Below are positions 28,253 through 37,723 of a stretch of 46,328 nt of DNA, piece after piece (position 1 is the first letter of the stretch; each line of letters begins with the position of its first letter). Under the pieces are notes generated by a model. It ran no database searches and was not told the origin of the DNA. It worked only from the letters and a program-made list of their open reading frames with translations. The stretch comes from Frigoribacterium sp. (GTDB lineage Bacteria > Actinomycetota > Actinomycetes > Actinomycetales > Microbacteriaceae): assembly GCA_025363205.1 (NCBI GenBank), contig JANYEI010000161.1, positions 1 through 46,328 of the forward strand, given 5' to 3'. A program made the position numbers and the translations under genes.

Positions 28253-29605
28253 TCAGTAGTCCTCGAGATACTCCTGCAACTCCCATGGAGTCACATCGCG
28301 GGTGCCAGGGTCGTCGGTGGCGTGCTCGTAGCGCTCCACCTCATCCCGCTTCAACATGCTGAAGACGTCGACGATCGGAGCGCCGAGCGCCCCACGCAAA
28401 ACGGTATCGGCGTCAAGCGCATCGAGAGCGGCGGTGAGGGTGGTCGGCAGCACTTCGGCGGCCTCATTTTCATAGGACCAGCCATCAGCGCTCGGCGGCA
28501 CCTGTCGCCTGTGGATCAGTCCGTCGAGCCCGGCCGCGAGCACGGCCGCGATCATCAGGTACGGGTTGGCCGCCCCGTCGCCGATGCGAACCTCGAGACG
28601 CGTGCCTGCTCCGCGCTCCGGCGGCACCCGCACCATCGCACTGCGGTTATCGTGGCCCCAGTTCGCGCGGTACGGCGCGAGCGTGTCCGGACCCAAGCGC
28701 TTGTAGGCATTCACAGTGGGATTGGTAAATGCGGCGAGCGCGGGAGCGTGAGCCAGGATGCCTGCCATCAGGTGATTTGCGGTGGCTGAGAGCTGTCCGT
28801 CCGGCTCGCTCATCAGGTTGGTACCGGAGGCATCCACCACTGAGAAGTGAAGATGGAAACCACTGCCTCCCTCATCGCTCCACGGCTTGCCGAGGAAAGT
28901 GGCGAGCTTGCCGGTGCGCGCCACGATGTCTTTGATCGCGGTCTTGAACAGGAAGGTGCGGTCCGCGGCGCGGAGAGCTTCGCCATGCCAGAGATTGATC
29001 TCGTACTGCGACGGGCTGAACTCGTGATTTCCGGCGACCACTCCGATATCCATGCGGTCGAGCATCCGAAGCAGGTGCAGGAAGGTGCCGTCGGGGTCGA
29101 CCCAGGCGCCGGTCGTATAGACGCGACCAGTGCGGGTGAGCGCGCGCTGCCATTGGCCGGTCTCCCCGCGTTCGGCGATGTAGAACTCGAGCTCTGGACC
29201 GATCACCGCGGTGAGCCCGTGAGCGGTGTACTGCTCGATGACCCCGCGGAGTACCGATCGCGGCGCGAGGGCACTCGCCGCACCGTCGGGCTCGAAAGCG
29301 TCCGCAATGGCGAAGGCCACCCCCGGCTCCCACGGCATCAGCGTCACGGAAGTCGGATCGATGCGGCTCACGAGGTCCTGAAGCCCGGCGGACAGGATGT
29401 CGTTTCCGTCAAGCACCCCGCCCTGGGTCGTAGTCACCCACACGCCCTGGCAGAAGGTCGGGCCGGTGGTCGCGGTGCGCTCCAGTTGGCTCACGAGCAG
29501 GTCTTTCGATCTGGTGATGCCCAGAATGTCGGCATAGACCAGCCGCAATACGTCGATGCCCTGTTCCTCCAGCTGCGTGTGAAGAGCGGCTGCATCGATA
29601 CTCAT
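28253..29605 (-). CDS. Glutamine-synthetase-like gamma-glutamyl-amine ligase
   Basis: A 450-residue protein with a short beta-grasp N-terminus and a full GS catalytic domain. Metal/ATP residues are visible in GPELEFY (Glu138, Glu140), NHEFSPSQYEI (Glu195, Glu202), GSGFHLHFS (His251, His253) and the EVRIGDGAANPY block. The size and the loss of the adenylylation loop point to the GlnA3/PuuA-like ligase group rather than GlnA. Such ligases attach glutamate to amines such as putrescine, ethanolamine, isopropylamine or aniline. The context with an amidotransferase-like hydrolase, an amine-forming decarboxylase and a permease supports an amine substrate, but its identity is inference. Confidence 0.88.
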   Translation of the reverse strand: MSIDAAALHTQLEEQGIDVLRLVYADILGITRSKDLLVSQLERTATTGPTFCQGVWVTTTQGGVLDGNDILSAGLQDLVSRIDPTSVTLMPWEPGVAFAIADAFEPDGAASALAPRSVLRGVIEQYTAHGLTAVIGPELEFYIAERGETGQWQRALTRTGRVYTTGAWVDPDGTFLHLLRMLDRMDIGVVAGNHEFSPSQYEINLWHGEALRAADRTFLFKTAIKDIVARTGKLATFLGKPWSDEGGSGFHLHFSVVDASGTNLMSEPDGQLSATANHLMAGILAHAPALAAFTNPTVNAYKRLGPDTLAPYRANWGHDNRSAMVRVPPERGAGTRLEVRIGDGAANPYLMIAAVLAAGLDGLIHRRQVPPSADGWSYENEAAEVLPTTLTAALDALDADTVLRGALGAPIVDVFSMLKRDEVERYEHATDDPGTRDVTPWELQEYLEDY

Positions 29606-29637
29606 TTGTCCTCCGGCCCGGTAACCAGGGGCACTGG

Positions 29638-29657
29638 ATCGTTCGGCCCTGAACGAT
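29638..29657. promoter_or_regulatory. 20-bp palindrome ATCGTTC-N6-GAACGAT in the GS/GATase divergent region
   Basis: Perfect 7-bp arms with a 6-base spacer in the 133-bp gap between divergent genes. The spacing suits a dimeric regulator controlling both. Confidence 0.55.
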
Positions 29658-29738
29658 TAGTGCGATACTAAGGCTAAATCCGGTCGACGACGACATCTGC
29701 GAAATTTTCGGCCCTCCGGATCGACAGGGAGGATGCGG

Positions 29739-30464
29739 ATGCGCGCGCTCTTTGTGCAGCACGATCACGTGAGCCCCACCGGCCCGGTTTCCGATCGATT
29801 GCGAGAGCGCGGGTTCGAGGTGGATGAGCTCCTCATCGTGGACGAAAACCATGCCGGCCGCCCCAACGTGCACTTCGACTTTCCGGACGCAGCGGACTAC
29901 GACCTGCTCGTGCCGATGGGTGCGCCATGGGGCGCCTGGGACGACGAGGAGATCGGCCGCTGGCTGGTGCCAGAGGTCGCCTGGCTGCGTGCCGCTCTTG
30001 ACGCGGAGATCCCGGTGCTCGGTATCTGTTTCGGTGGCCAGTTGATGTCCCGTGCCCTTGGCGGGGCGGTCGCCGTCGCACGACGACCCGAGATCGGCTG
30101 GACGGCCGTGCACACCGATGATCCCCAGCTCGTGTCATCCGGTCCCTGGTTCGAATTCCACTACGACCGCTGGACAGTGCCCGCCGGAGCTCGCGAGATC
30201 GCTCGCACAGCCGCTGCCTCCCAGGCCTTCACCCACGGCAGCAGCCTTGCGGTGCAGTTTCACCCCGAACTCACCGCCGCCAGCCTCGAAGGCTGGCTGA
30301 ACGCGGGTGGGGCTGAGAAGGTGGCGGCGGATGGCCAGGATCCGGACGCCCTGCTTGCACATACCCGCGCCGAGGAGACCGCATCCCGGACTCGCACCGC
30401 CGCCCTCGTGGATGCCTACCTGGAACGGGTTGCCGGGCTGCTGCCCGAGTCCGCGGTCGGCTAG
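29739..30464 (+). CDS. Class I glutamine-amidotransferase-like hydrolase
   Basis: A 241-residue stand-alone GATase domain with the full catalytic triad: Cys97 in GICFGG, His175 and Glu177 in QFHPE. No synthase partner is fused or adjacent. Similar proteins paired with GS-like ligases hydrolyse gamma-glutamyl amines (the aniline AtdA2/TdnT and PuuD cases, although PuuD is another subclass). ATG 29739 sits 6 bases after AGGGAGG; the ATG at 29733 is too close. It is divergent from the GS-like gene. A role in removing or recycling the glutamyl group is likely but unproven. Confidence 0.87.
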   Translation: MRALFVQHDHVSPTGPVSDRLRERGFEVDELLIVDENHAGRPNVHFDFPDAADYDLLVPMGAPWGAWDDEEIGRWLVPEVAWLRAALDAEIPVLGICFGGQLMSRALGGAVAVARRPEIGWTAVHTDDPQLVSSGPWFEFHYDRWTVPAGAREIARTAAASQAFTHGSSLAVQFHPELTAASLEGWLNAGGAEKVAADGQDPDALLAHTRAEETASRTRTAALVDAYLERVAGLLPESAVG

Positions 30465-31846
30465 CGAAGGGTTTCGAGAATCTCGATCACTCTCGCCGCA
30501 TCCGTCTCCGGGTTGACGAAGGCGAGCCTCAGCACCGTCGCACCATCGAGAGTCGTCGGAACGCAGAGCATGGTGCCCTCGAGGGCCGTTGCATGGGACC
30601 ACAGCTCGTAGTCGGCCGGCTGCCATCCGGGACGGTCGAATACCACGACCGAGAGTTCCGGTTCTCGCACGAGCCTGAGGTGATCGGATGCCCGGATCGC
30701 CGCCGCGACCGTCCGCGAGGTGTCGAGCGAGCGTTCGATGGCGTCACGATAGCGGTCCGTGCCGTGGGTGGCGAGGCTGAACCAAAGCGGGAGTCCGCGC
30801 GCTCGCCGACTGAGGTGCAGTGCGAGTTCGCTCGGATTCCACGATTCGCGGTCGATGTGATCGAGGTAGCTTGCATGCTGCGAATGAGTCGCCCGAGCGA
30901 GAGCCGGTTCGCGATAGAGCAGGGCGCAACAGTCGTAGGGGGCGAAGAGCCACTTGTGCGGGTCGACGATGAAACTGTCGGCCGACTCGATGCCGTCGAA
31001 GAGCGCGCGCACGCTGGGGGCGGCGAGGCCGGCCCCGCCGTAGGCTCCGTCCACGTGCACCCACACCCCGAATTCGTGGGCGACGGCCGCGACATCCGCG
31101 AGGTCGTCGACGATGCCCTCGTTGGTCGTGCCCGCCGAAGCCACCACCGCGAAGACGTCGGGGGAGCGCTCGAGCACTGCTCGCAGGGCCACTCCGGTGA
31201 GGTGACCGCGGGCGTCCATCGGCACTTCTACGACGTCGACGTCGAGCGCCTTTGCTGCCGAGCGAATCGAGGAGTGCGCGTTAGCGGTGCAGGCGAGCTG
31301 CCAGCCGCCGGCCGGGCGACCTCCGCGGCGAGCCTTTGCGGTCTCGCGGGCGGTCATGAGGGCCGAGAGATTGCCGGAGGTACCGCCGGCGACGAAGCAT
31401 CCGCCCGAGCTTTCTGGCCAGCCGAGCATGCCCGTGATCCAGGCCAGTGCCTCGTTCTCGGCATAGATTGCGCCTGCGCCGGCTTCCCATAAACCGGCGA
31501 AGATGTTCGCGGCGCTGGTGACGAGGTCGAAGGCGACCGCCGCACGGGTGGGCGCAGCGGCGATGTACGCGAGATTGAGTGGATCTTCCTGCGAGCGGGT
31601 GGCGGGCTCGAGTACGCGGTCGAACACGCTGAGCGCAGCTTCCGCTCCGATGCCGGATGCCGTAATCGTTGGCCCGGCATCCGCGGCGAGCTCGGTCGCC
31701 GACCGAGCGGTGGTGAGCGGATCGGTGTGCCGAACCACCCGTCGCGCGGCCCAGTCCGCGGCGAGTTCCACCGTCGCAGACTCATCTCCCCAGATGGGGT
31801 GAGACTCGGCGGGCTGCGACTCGGGCGGCTGAATTTGGTTGCTCAT
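30461..31846 (-). CDS. Group II PLP-dependent amino acid decarboxylase
   Basis: A 461-residue decarboxylase. PLP residues are the stacking His191 (AHSSI), Asp266 in VHVDGAYGG, and the Schiff-base Lys298 in [13 protein letters not shown]. The family includes aromatic-L-amino-acid, tyrosine, glutamate and 2,4-diaminobutyrate decarboxylases. The sequence alone does not separate these. The ring-cleavage genes nearby favour an aromatic amino acid, giving an amine such as tyramine or dopamine. It is translationally coupled to the upstream P450 gene (4-bp overlap) and overlaps the GATase end by 4 bp. Confidence 0.9.
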   Translation of the reverse strand: MSNQIQPPESQPAESHPIWGDESATVELAADWAARRVVRHTDPLTTARSATELAADAGPTITASGIGAEAALSVFDRVLEPATRSQEDPLNLAYIAAAPTRAAVAFDLVTSAANIFAGLWEAGAGAIYAENEALAWITGMLGWPESSGGCFVAGGTSGNLSALMTARETAKARRGGRPAGGWQLACTANAHSSIRSAAKALDVDVVEVPMDARGHLTGVALRAVLERSPDVFAVVASAGTTNEGIVDDLADVAAVAHEFGVWVHVDGAYGGAGLAAPSVRALFDGIESADSFIVDPHKWLFAPYDCCALLYREPALARATHSQHASYLDHIDRESWNPSELALHLSRRARGLPLWFSLATHGTDRYRDAIERSLDTSRTVAAAIRASDHLRLVREPELSVVVFDRPGWQPADYELWSHATALEGTMLCVPTTLDGATVLRLAFVNPETDAARVIEILETLR

Positions 31847-33102
31847 TTCGCGCTGGCCAACTCGACTCTCACGGGGAACCGTTTGATGCCGTTGACGAAG
31901 TTACTGCGCAGCTTGGAAACCTCCCCGAGTCGATGCATTCCGGTGATGCGGGGCAGCAGCTCTTCGTACATCACGCGGATCTCGAGCCTGGCCAGCGCGT
32001 TACCGAGACACATGTGCGGCCCACCCCGGCCAAATGCCATGTGTTCATTCGGGTTGCGCGCGACATCCATTCGGTATGGGTCGTCGAAGACTTCGGGATC
32101 CCGGTTACCGGCGGCGAACCACGGCACGACCTTGTCACCTTCCTTGATCTCCTGGCCATTGATCTCGGTGTCGTGGGTGGCCGTGCGGCGAAAGTGATAA
32201 ACCGGACTCGCCAGCCGCAGGAATTCCTCGACAGCCCAGGGGATGAGCTCTGGTTTCTCTTGGAGAAGCGCGAGCTGGTCGGGGTTGTGCATGAGATAGT
32301 CCATCGAGTGGGTGATGGTGTGCCGGGTGGTCTCGTTGCCGGCGACGACGAGCAGCAGGAAGTAGCTGTTGAAGTCGCGTTCACTCAACGGGATGCCATC
32401 CATCGGCGTCTGGTTCACCAATCGCGAGACGAGGTCGGTGCCATCGCGACCGCGCCGCTGACGGGCGAGGTCGTTTCCATAGTCGAAGACCTCTTGGGCG
32501 GCGGGGGAGCGGAACGGCAGCAGCCGATATTTCTCGCTCTCCTCCGAATCTGCAAGCACATCGGTGTGCTCCGGATCGGAGTTACCCACCATTCGGTTGC
32601 CCCAGTCGATGAGCTTGTGGATATCGGCGTCGGGCACATCGAGCATGCGGGCGAGCACGCGGATCGGAAAGTCTGCGGCCACCTCGGCGACGAAGTCGAA
32701 CTCGGTCTTGGCGAAGGCGGCATCGAGCGTTGAGGCGGTGAGCCCGCGCAGGAAGGTTTCGTAGCCGACCACGGCCTTGGGCGTGAACTCGCCTTGCATG
32801 AGCCGGCGAAGGGAGCGGTGCCGAACGCCGTCCGTCTCGAGCATCGACTTGCGCGCTTCGATCTGCTCGGCATCCAGCTCCTCGAGGTTGACGGTGCCGC
32901 GTTCGCTCGAGAAGGTCTCGGTGTCGCGAAGCACGCCCACGATGTCGTGGTACTTCGTCAGCGACCAGAAGCCGTGGTTCGGGGCATCCTCTTCGTCCCA
33001 ATGCACGGGAGTATTCGCGCGAAGTTCGTCGAAGACCCGCCAGGGGTCGCCGGTCTCGAAGAGGTCCAGATCGGCCAGGGTGACACTCGTCGGTGAAGTC
33101 AA
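31843..33102 (-). CDS. Cytochrome P450
   Basis: A soluble bacterial P450 of about 419 residues. The I-helix motif AGNETT (254-259), the K-helix ExxR (Glu293, Arg296) and the heme loop [11 protein letters not shown] with ligand Cys365 are complete. It resembles CYP124/125/126-like actinobacterial enzymes. TTG 33102 is preferred, with GAGG 6 bases upstream; ATG 33165 is an alternative giving 21 extra residues. It overlaps the decarboxylase gene by 4 bp. A matching ferredoxin (38606) and reductase (38802) in the window supply electrons. The likely job is hydroxylation of the pathway substrate; the site is unknown. Confidence 0.92.
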   Translation of the reverse strand: MTSPTSVTLADLDLFETGDPWRVFDELRANTPVHWDEEDAPNHGFWSLTKYHDIVGVLRDTETFSSERGTVNLEELDAEQIEARKSMLETDGVRHRSLRRLMQGEFTPKAVVGYETFLRGLTASTLDAAFAKTEFDFVAEVAADFPIRVLARMLDVPDADIHKLIDWGNRMVGNSDPEHTDVLADSEESEKYRLLPFRSPAAQEVFDYGNDLARQRRGRDGTDLVSRLVNQTPMDGIPLSERDFNSYFLLLVVAGNETTRHTITHSMDYLMHNPDQLALLQEKPELIPWAVEEFLRLASPVYHFRRTATHDTEINGQEIKEGDKVVPWFAAGNRDPEVFDDPYRMDVARNPNEHMAFGRGGPHMCLGNALARLEIRVMYEELLPRITGMHRLGEVSKLRSNFVNGIKRFPVRVELASAK

Positions 33103-33131
33103 CTCAGTCCTCGCAGTCAGGTCGTGGGATG

Positions 33132-33150
33132 TTGTTTGGACACGAACAAG
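33132..33150. promoter_or_regulatory. Candidate MarR operator, copy 2 (TTGTTTG-GACA-CGAACAA)
   Basis: An imperfect palindrome (6 of 7 paired positions) in the P450/MarR divergent gap. Bases 33135-33150 match the 27049-27064 copy at 14 of 16 positions. Its position between the regulator and a regulated gene is typical of a MarR autoregulatory site. Confidence 0.65.
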
Positions 33151-33252
33151 TTCACGATAGGGCATCCGACTCTCGCGCGACAGGGCGGCGGAGCGTATCG
33201 GGCAGTCAATTAGAGTGAGCGGAGTCAGCATCGTCTGTGAGAAGGAGTCCCG

Positions 33253-33753
33253 ATGGCCGGAGCGCACACCCTTGCCGAGACCGAGCGCCAGGTCGATGCC
33301 CGGCTCGGTGACCTGCGGCTCGACTACTCCGCGATGGCCGTCGCCTCTAATCTTTTTCGTGCGGCGAATGCGGTGCGCAATCACTTCGAACGCACCGTTC
33401 TTTCCGAGAACAACCTGTCGTGGACGGCCTTCGTCGTGCTGTGGGTCACCTGGATCTGGGAGCCGATCGAAACCCGCCAGATCGCCCTCGAGGGCGGCTT
33501 CTCCAAGGCCACCCTCACCGGGGTGCTGTCGACACTCGAGGGGCGTGGGTGGCTCGTGCGCGAGCGCAGCGCGAGCGACGGGCGACTCGTTGTCGTACAG
33601 CTGACACCCGCTGGCCGCACGCTGATGAACACCCTTTTCCCGGCGTTCAACCTCCAGGAGCAGCACATCGCGAGTCCGATCGAACCTTCACGTCGGGACG
33701 AATTCGCCGAAATGCTTCGCCTCGTGACCGCACATGTGGAGAAAGCCGAGTAG
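33253..33753 (+). CDS. MarR family transcriptional regulator
   Basis: A 166-residue winged-helix regulator. The DNA-recognition region includes [33 protein letters not shown] and the wing [11 protein letters not shown]. Members respond to small, often aromatic ligands and repress adjacent catabolic genes. It is divergent from P450, with a symmetrical candidate operator between them. The same motif before the ADC gene suggests it controls at least two promoters. Confidence 0.9.
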   Translation: MAGAHTLAETERQVDARLGDLRLDYSAMAVASNLFRAANAVRNHFERTVLSENNLSWTAFVVLWVTWIWEPIETRQIALEGGFSKATLTGVLSTLEGRGWLVRERSASDGRLVVVQLTPAGRTLMNTLFPAFNLQEQHIASPIEPSRRDEFAEMLRLVTAHVEKAE

Positions 33754-33795
33754 CCGGGTCGGTCACTTCCTCCGGGTGTTGTCCGTGGTGGAGTG

Positions 33796-35085
33796 CTACT
33801 CGAGGCCCCAGTTGCGGCACAGAACCGGCAGCCCGTGTTCGACCGCGTAGCCAACGGTCGGCCACTCGTGACCGGAATGTGGGGCCACGATTGTGACGGT
33901 TCGCATCCCCGCCACTCTCGCTGCACTTTCCAACGTCGCTGCGGTGCGGCGATACTTCGGATTGGTCGCCCCAACGGCGAAGATCGCCAGCGTGTCGGCG
34001 AAGGGTGCGCCCGCGGCGATCAGCGACCGCGGCTTGGCCGCTTCGTAGGCATCCGCTGACCCTCCGAACGCGGCCGTAATGGTCGCCTCTGCGCTTCCTC
34101 GGTGGGGCGCGATTTCCCCGGAGATGTCGAAAATACTGCCAAACAGGCCGGGAAATCGTGAGCCGAGCTGAATCGAGCAGGTGCCGCCCTGCGAATAGCC
34201 CCCGATCGCCCACTTGGTGCGATTGTTCATCACGTTGAGATGGGCGCGGATCCAGTTGGGTACGTCCACCGAAAGGTAGGTTGCAGAATTTCCGAGTGGC
34301 GAGTCCACGCACATCGGATTTGCGTAGGCCATTCCGAGTTGGTCGGGAATCACCACGATCGGTGCCAATCCCCGGTGGGTGCGGGCAAATCGATCGAGGA
34401 TCGTCGGCATGTCGACGGTTGACACCATGTTGGTCGGAATTCCGGGTTGCCCCGACAGCATCACCAGAACCGGAAGGCGCGGAGGATGAGCGACAAGAGC
34501 AGCGGGGGGAAGGTAGATCACGGCGTCGCGCACGCTGAAACCAGACACCACACTCGGTATTCGGATGCTCCCGACTCGACCGTGGAGTGGCATGCTGCGA
34601 GGTTGGTGCCACTCTGACGGATCGCCACGAAAGGTCGGCGTCAACAGCGGAGGGAGGGAGAGGTCGGCGACCACGGTTTTGCCCACCAGCGACCCGACCG
34701 CAGGAAACTGATTGGTCTGGATGTTCACTCCCGCCGCCCCGGCAACGAGGAGAACGCTCGTGGCGACGACAACCCCGATCCAGCGCCGCCGAACACGGGA
34801 GTCACTGACAATGACCGCAAGCACCCCGAGCCCAGCCAGGCTGATAGCGAGCAGGAACCGATCACTCAAACCGGAAGTGCCAGTGAAGGTATTCAGCTGA
34901 TTCCAGAGCAGCCAGCCGAGAATGCTCCCGGCGACGGCACCCGCCACGCCGGCCACCAGCGTGATCTTCCGGCGTCCGCGCGGCGTCCGAGCGACCAGCC
35001 CGAGCACCGCGATGAGGGCGAGTGCGCTGATGATGGCGGGAACAGGCCCGTCCACTAGGCGAATGCGCCATACAGCTTCAAACAC
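33796..35085 (-). CDS. Membrane-anchored alpha/beta-hydrolase esterase
   Basis: A 429-residue protein with four membrane helices in the first 120 residues (about 16-32, 42-61, 76-94, 103-120) and an external esterase-D/mycolyltransferase-like domain. The nucleophile elbow is GGYSQGG (Ser298), and the catalytic His is likely in SGHEW near the C-terminus. Relatives are actinobacterial envelope esterases. It is the only secreted-facing enzyme in the catabolic region, so it may release an esterified substrate outside the cell. Alternatively it is an unrelated cell-wall enzyme. Confidence 0.85.
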   Translation of the reverse strand: MFEAVWRIRLVDGPVPAIISALALIAVLGLVARTPRGRRKITLVAGVAGAVAGSILGWLLWNQLNTFTGTSGLSDRFLLAISLAGLGVLAVIVSDSRVRRRWIGVVVATSVLLVAGAAGVNIQTNQFPAVGSLVGKTVVADLSLPPLLTPTFRGDPSEWHQPRSMPLHGRVGSIRIPSVVSGFSVRDAVIYLPPAALVAHPPRLPVLVMLSGQPGIPTNMVSTVDMPTILDRFARTHRGLAPIVVIPDQLGMAYANPMCVDSPLGNSATYLSVDVPNWIRAHLNVMNNRTKWAIGGYSQGGTCSIQLGSRFPGLFGSIFDISGEIAPHRGSAEATITAAFGGSADAYEAAKPRSLIAAGAPFADTLAIFAVGATNPKYRRTAATLESAARVAGMRTVTIVAPHSGHEWPTVGYAVEHGLPVLCRNWGLE

Positions 35086-35293
35086 AACACCCTCGACTCA
35101 TTGCGGCGACGCTCACTTGAGATGCAGAACCTCAACAGGAGCAAAGCAAATGACAGTATTTTCACACTGTTCCGGCTGAGAAGGCGCCGGGGACACGGCC
35201 AGAGGGGATGGTTGTAGAGCCTCCCGAGATTCGCTATGGTCGTTCATTAGCATCCGAATGACTTTATGAGGAGTCGCCCGGCAGGAAGGTCGC
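35086..35293 (+). promoter_or_regulatory. Promoter region of the dehydrogenase-dioxygenase operon
   Basis: 208 bases between divergent genes. It contains a weak inverted pair ACAGT/ACTGT (around 35154-35171), an AT-rich patch near 35266-35272 and a GGAAGG-type ribosome site before GTG 35294. The 16-bp MarR-type motif found elsewhere was not seen here. Confidence 0.45.
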
Positions 35294-36808
35294 GTGATAG
35301 ACAGCACAGAAAGCTCGCACCGCGCGAAGCCTCACCGCGCGACATCTCACTGCATTGAGGTCGCGGGTGTCTCGGTCGACACACGCCATTACATCGGCGG
35401 CGAGCGCGTGGCATCCGATGCCTGCTTCTCCAACAGCTCGCCGATCGATGGCTCGTTTCTCGGGGAGATTTCCCGCGGTGGCGACTCAGAGGTGCAGCTG
35501 GCCGTCCAGGCCGCCCGGGATGCCTTCCCCGGCTGGGCGGCGACCTCACCGTCTGCGCGCGCCGCGATCCTGCACCGCATCGCTGACCTCGCCGAGCAAA
35601 ATCTTGATGCGCTCGCCAACATGGAGACCCTCGACAACGGCGGACTGCTGCGCAGTAACCTGCGCGGGGTCATGCCGCGGGTCGCCCACAACTTCCGTTT
35701 CTTCGCCGACTGGCTCGTCGAGCACCTGGACGTCGAAGACTTCGAGACCCGCGGCCACACCAACCACGTCTCCTGGGATCCCTCCGGCGTCGCCGCGATC
35801 ATCACCCCCTGGAACGCTCCGCTCATGCTCGCGACCTGGCGCATCGCCCCGGCGCTCGCCGCTGGAGACACCGTGGTGCTCAAGCCCGCGGAGTGGACGC
35901 CGCTCACGGCATCCTTCCTCGCCGACCTCACCAAGCAGGCCGGGCTCCCCGATGGCGTGTTCAACGTCGTGCAGGGCTACGGTGCCGAAGCCGGCGCCGC
36001 GCTCGTCGCGCATCCCGGTCTCAGCCGCATCTCCTTCACCGGCTCGGTGCCGACGGCCAAGACCATCGCGCGTGCGGCGGCCGAGAACCTCACCCCGTGC
36101 AGCTTCGAGCTTGGCGGCAAGAGTCCGTGCATCGTGCTCTCGGATGCGGACATCGAGCTCGCGGCATCCCTCGCGGTGGAGCAGTACGACAATGCCGGCC
36201 AGGTCTGCCTGTCGGGCACACGACTTCTCGTACACGAGAGTATCGCCGCCGAGTTCACCGCCGCGTTCACGCGCAAGGTCGAGTCGCTCGTGCAGGGCGA
36301 TCCGCGCGATCCGCTCAGCGACATCGGCCCGCAGGTACATCGCACCCATTTCGAACGCATCACCGGATTCGTTGACCGGGCGAAGGCGGATGGCGCGACC
36401 ATTGTCTTCGGGGGCGAGCAGAATTCTCGGCTCGGCGGTCTCTACTTCCGCCCCACCCTCGTGGACGACCCGACGCCCGGCAGCGAGATCGTGACGCAGG
36501 AGGTCTTCGGGCCGGTGCTCACCATGCAAACCTTCGCCACCGACGAGCAGGCGATCGAGCTCGCCAACGGCACAGAATTCGGTCTCGCCGCCGTGGTCGT
36601 CGCGGGCAACCGTGTCCATGCGGAGGCGATCACGACACGCCTGGTGGCCGGCACGATCTGGGTCAACTGCTTCTTCGTGCGCGATCTCCGGGCGCCCTTC
36701 GGCGGCTCGAAGAAGTCCGGGGTGGGCCGTGAGGGCGGCACCTGGTCTTTCGATTTCTACGCGGACGTGAAAAATACGGTCGTCGCTCCCAACGGATGGA
36801 AGGAATAG
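35294..36808 (+). CDS. NAD-dependent aldehyde dehydrogenase, HpaE-like
   Basis: A 504-residue ALDH with all key residues: Asn174 in PWNAP, Lys197 in VLKPAEW, Glu272 in FELGGKSP and nucleophile Cys305 in AGQVCLSG. Closest recognised type is 5-carboxymethyl-2-hydroxymuconate semialdehyde dehydrogenase (HpaE), which oxidises the product of homoprotocatechuate ring cleavage. The assignment rests on the HpaD-like gene directly after it (3-bp gap). The GTG start may be followed by a further in-frame start, as the first 25 residues are unlike the family. Confidence 0.88.
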   Translation: MIDSTESSHRAKPHRATSHCIEVAGVSVDTRHYIGGERVASDACFSNSSPIDGSFLGEISRGGDSEVQLAVQAARDAFPGWAATSPSARAAILHRIADLAEQNLDALANMETLDNGGLLRSNLRGVMPRVAHNFRFFADWLVEHLDVEDFETRGHTNHVSWDPSGVAAIITPWNAPLMLATWRIAPALAAGDTVVLKPAEWTPLTASFLADLTKQAGLPDGVFNVVQGYGAEAGAALVAHPGLSRISFTGSVPTAKTIARAAAENLTPCSFELGGKSPCIVLSDADIELAASLAVEQYDNAGQVCLSGTRLLVHESIAAEFTAAFTRKVESLVQGDPRDPLSDIGPQVHRTHFERITGFVDRAKADGATIVFGGEQNSRLGGLYFRPTLVDDPTPGSEIVTQEVFGPVLTMQTFATDEQAIELANGTEFGLAAVVVAGNRVHAEAITTRLVAGTIWVNCFFVRDLRAPFGGSKKSGVGREGGTWSFDFYADVKNTVVAPNGWKE

Positions 36809-36811
36809 CTC

Positions 36812-37723
36812 ATGGGTGAAATTGTCGGGGTGGGCCTCATCGCGCACGTGCCCACCATCATGCTGCCGGTTCAGACGCGCATGGAGCTCAACGAAGGGAA
36901 GGACTCCACGCTGGTCGCGGGCCTGGAGAAGTTGAGAGCGGATGTTTTCGAGTCCGACGAGTACGACACCGTCATCGTGCTCGACAGCCACTGGGCATCC
37001 ACCGTCGAGTTCATTGTCACGTCTCAGGAACGCCGCCACGGGCTGTTCACCTCCGAGGAACTTCCGCGTGGCATGCACGGCGTGCCATTCGATTACCGGG
37101 GCGACCCGGAACTCGCCGAGCTCATCGGTGCCCAGGACGAGAAGAACGGCACCTGGATCACCCCGATAGACGACCCGGATCTTCCGGTGATGTACGCGAC
37201 GATCAACCTCTGGAAGTACCTCGGAGAGGGGCTGCCCGACAAGAAGTGGATCAGCGTGAGTCTCTGCCAGACCGCGACGGATGAGGACTTCCTGCGCGCA
37301 GGGCGGGCCATCGGTGAGGCGATCGCGAAGAGCGATCGACGCGTGATCCTGCTTGCCTCCGGGGCCCTCTCGCACACCTTTTATAAGCTGCGCGAACTGC
37401 GCAAGCACGAGATGGCCGACCCGAGCCATATTTTCTCGGAAACGGCCCGCGTCGCCGACTGCGAGCGCCTCGACTGGTTCACGGCGGGCGACCACGCGAG
37501 GGTGCTCGAGACGATGCCAGCATTCCACAAGGTGCGCCCCGAGGGCATGTTCGGGCATTGGCTGCTCACGATCGGAGCGATCGGCGAGGAGGCGTGCACC
37601 GCTCCGGGAGTGCTCTACAGCGAGTACGAGAACTCGATCGGCACCGGCCAGGTGCATGTCTGGTTCCCGCGCCCCGAGGACGGTTTTCCGGCCGCGAAGA
37701 ACCTGGTGCTGTCGCGTGAGTGA
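36812..37723 (+). CDS. Class III extradiol ring-cleavage dioxygenase, HpaD-like
   Basis: A 303-residue LigB-superfamily dioxygenase. Iron-ligand candidates are His12 (AHVPT) and His60 (LDSHW), with an acidic ligand near Glu271/Glu273; the ASGALSHTF motif is also characteristic. Homologous to the E. coli-type 3,4-dihydroxyphenylacetate 2,3-dioxygenase, including ITHVPSMYL-like and GTGQVNAVF-like segments. It opens a catechol ring by meta cleavage. The exact catechol is not fixed by sequence. It overlaps the FAH gene by 8 bp, so the products are probably made together. Confidence 0.88.
   Translation: MGEIVGVGLIAHVPTIMLPVQTRMELNEGKDSTLVAGLEKLRADVFESDEYDTVIVLDSHWASTVEFIVTSQERRHGLFTSEELPRGMHGVPFDYRGDPELAELIGAQDEKNGTWITPIDDPDLPVMYATINLWKYLGEGLPDKKWISVSLCQTATDEDFLRAGRAIGEAIAKSDRRVILLASGALSHTFYKLRELRKHEMADPSHIFSETARVADCERLDWFTAGDHARVLETMPAFHKVRPEGMFGHWLLTIGAIGEEACTAPGVLYSEYENSIGTGQVHVWFPRPEDGFPAAKNLVLSRE

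Noticed and set aside
31843-33666. P450 extended to 607 residues
   Set aside because: The extension runs through the MarR gene on the other strand and past normal P450 length; starts at 33102 or 33165 are sensible.
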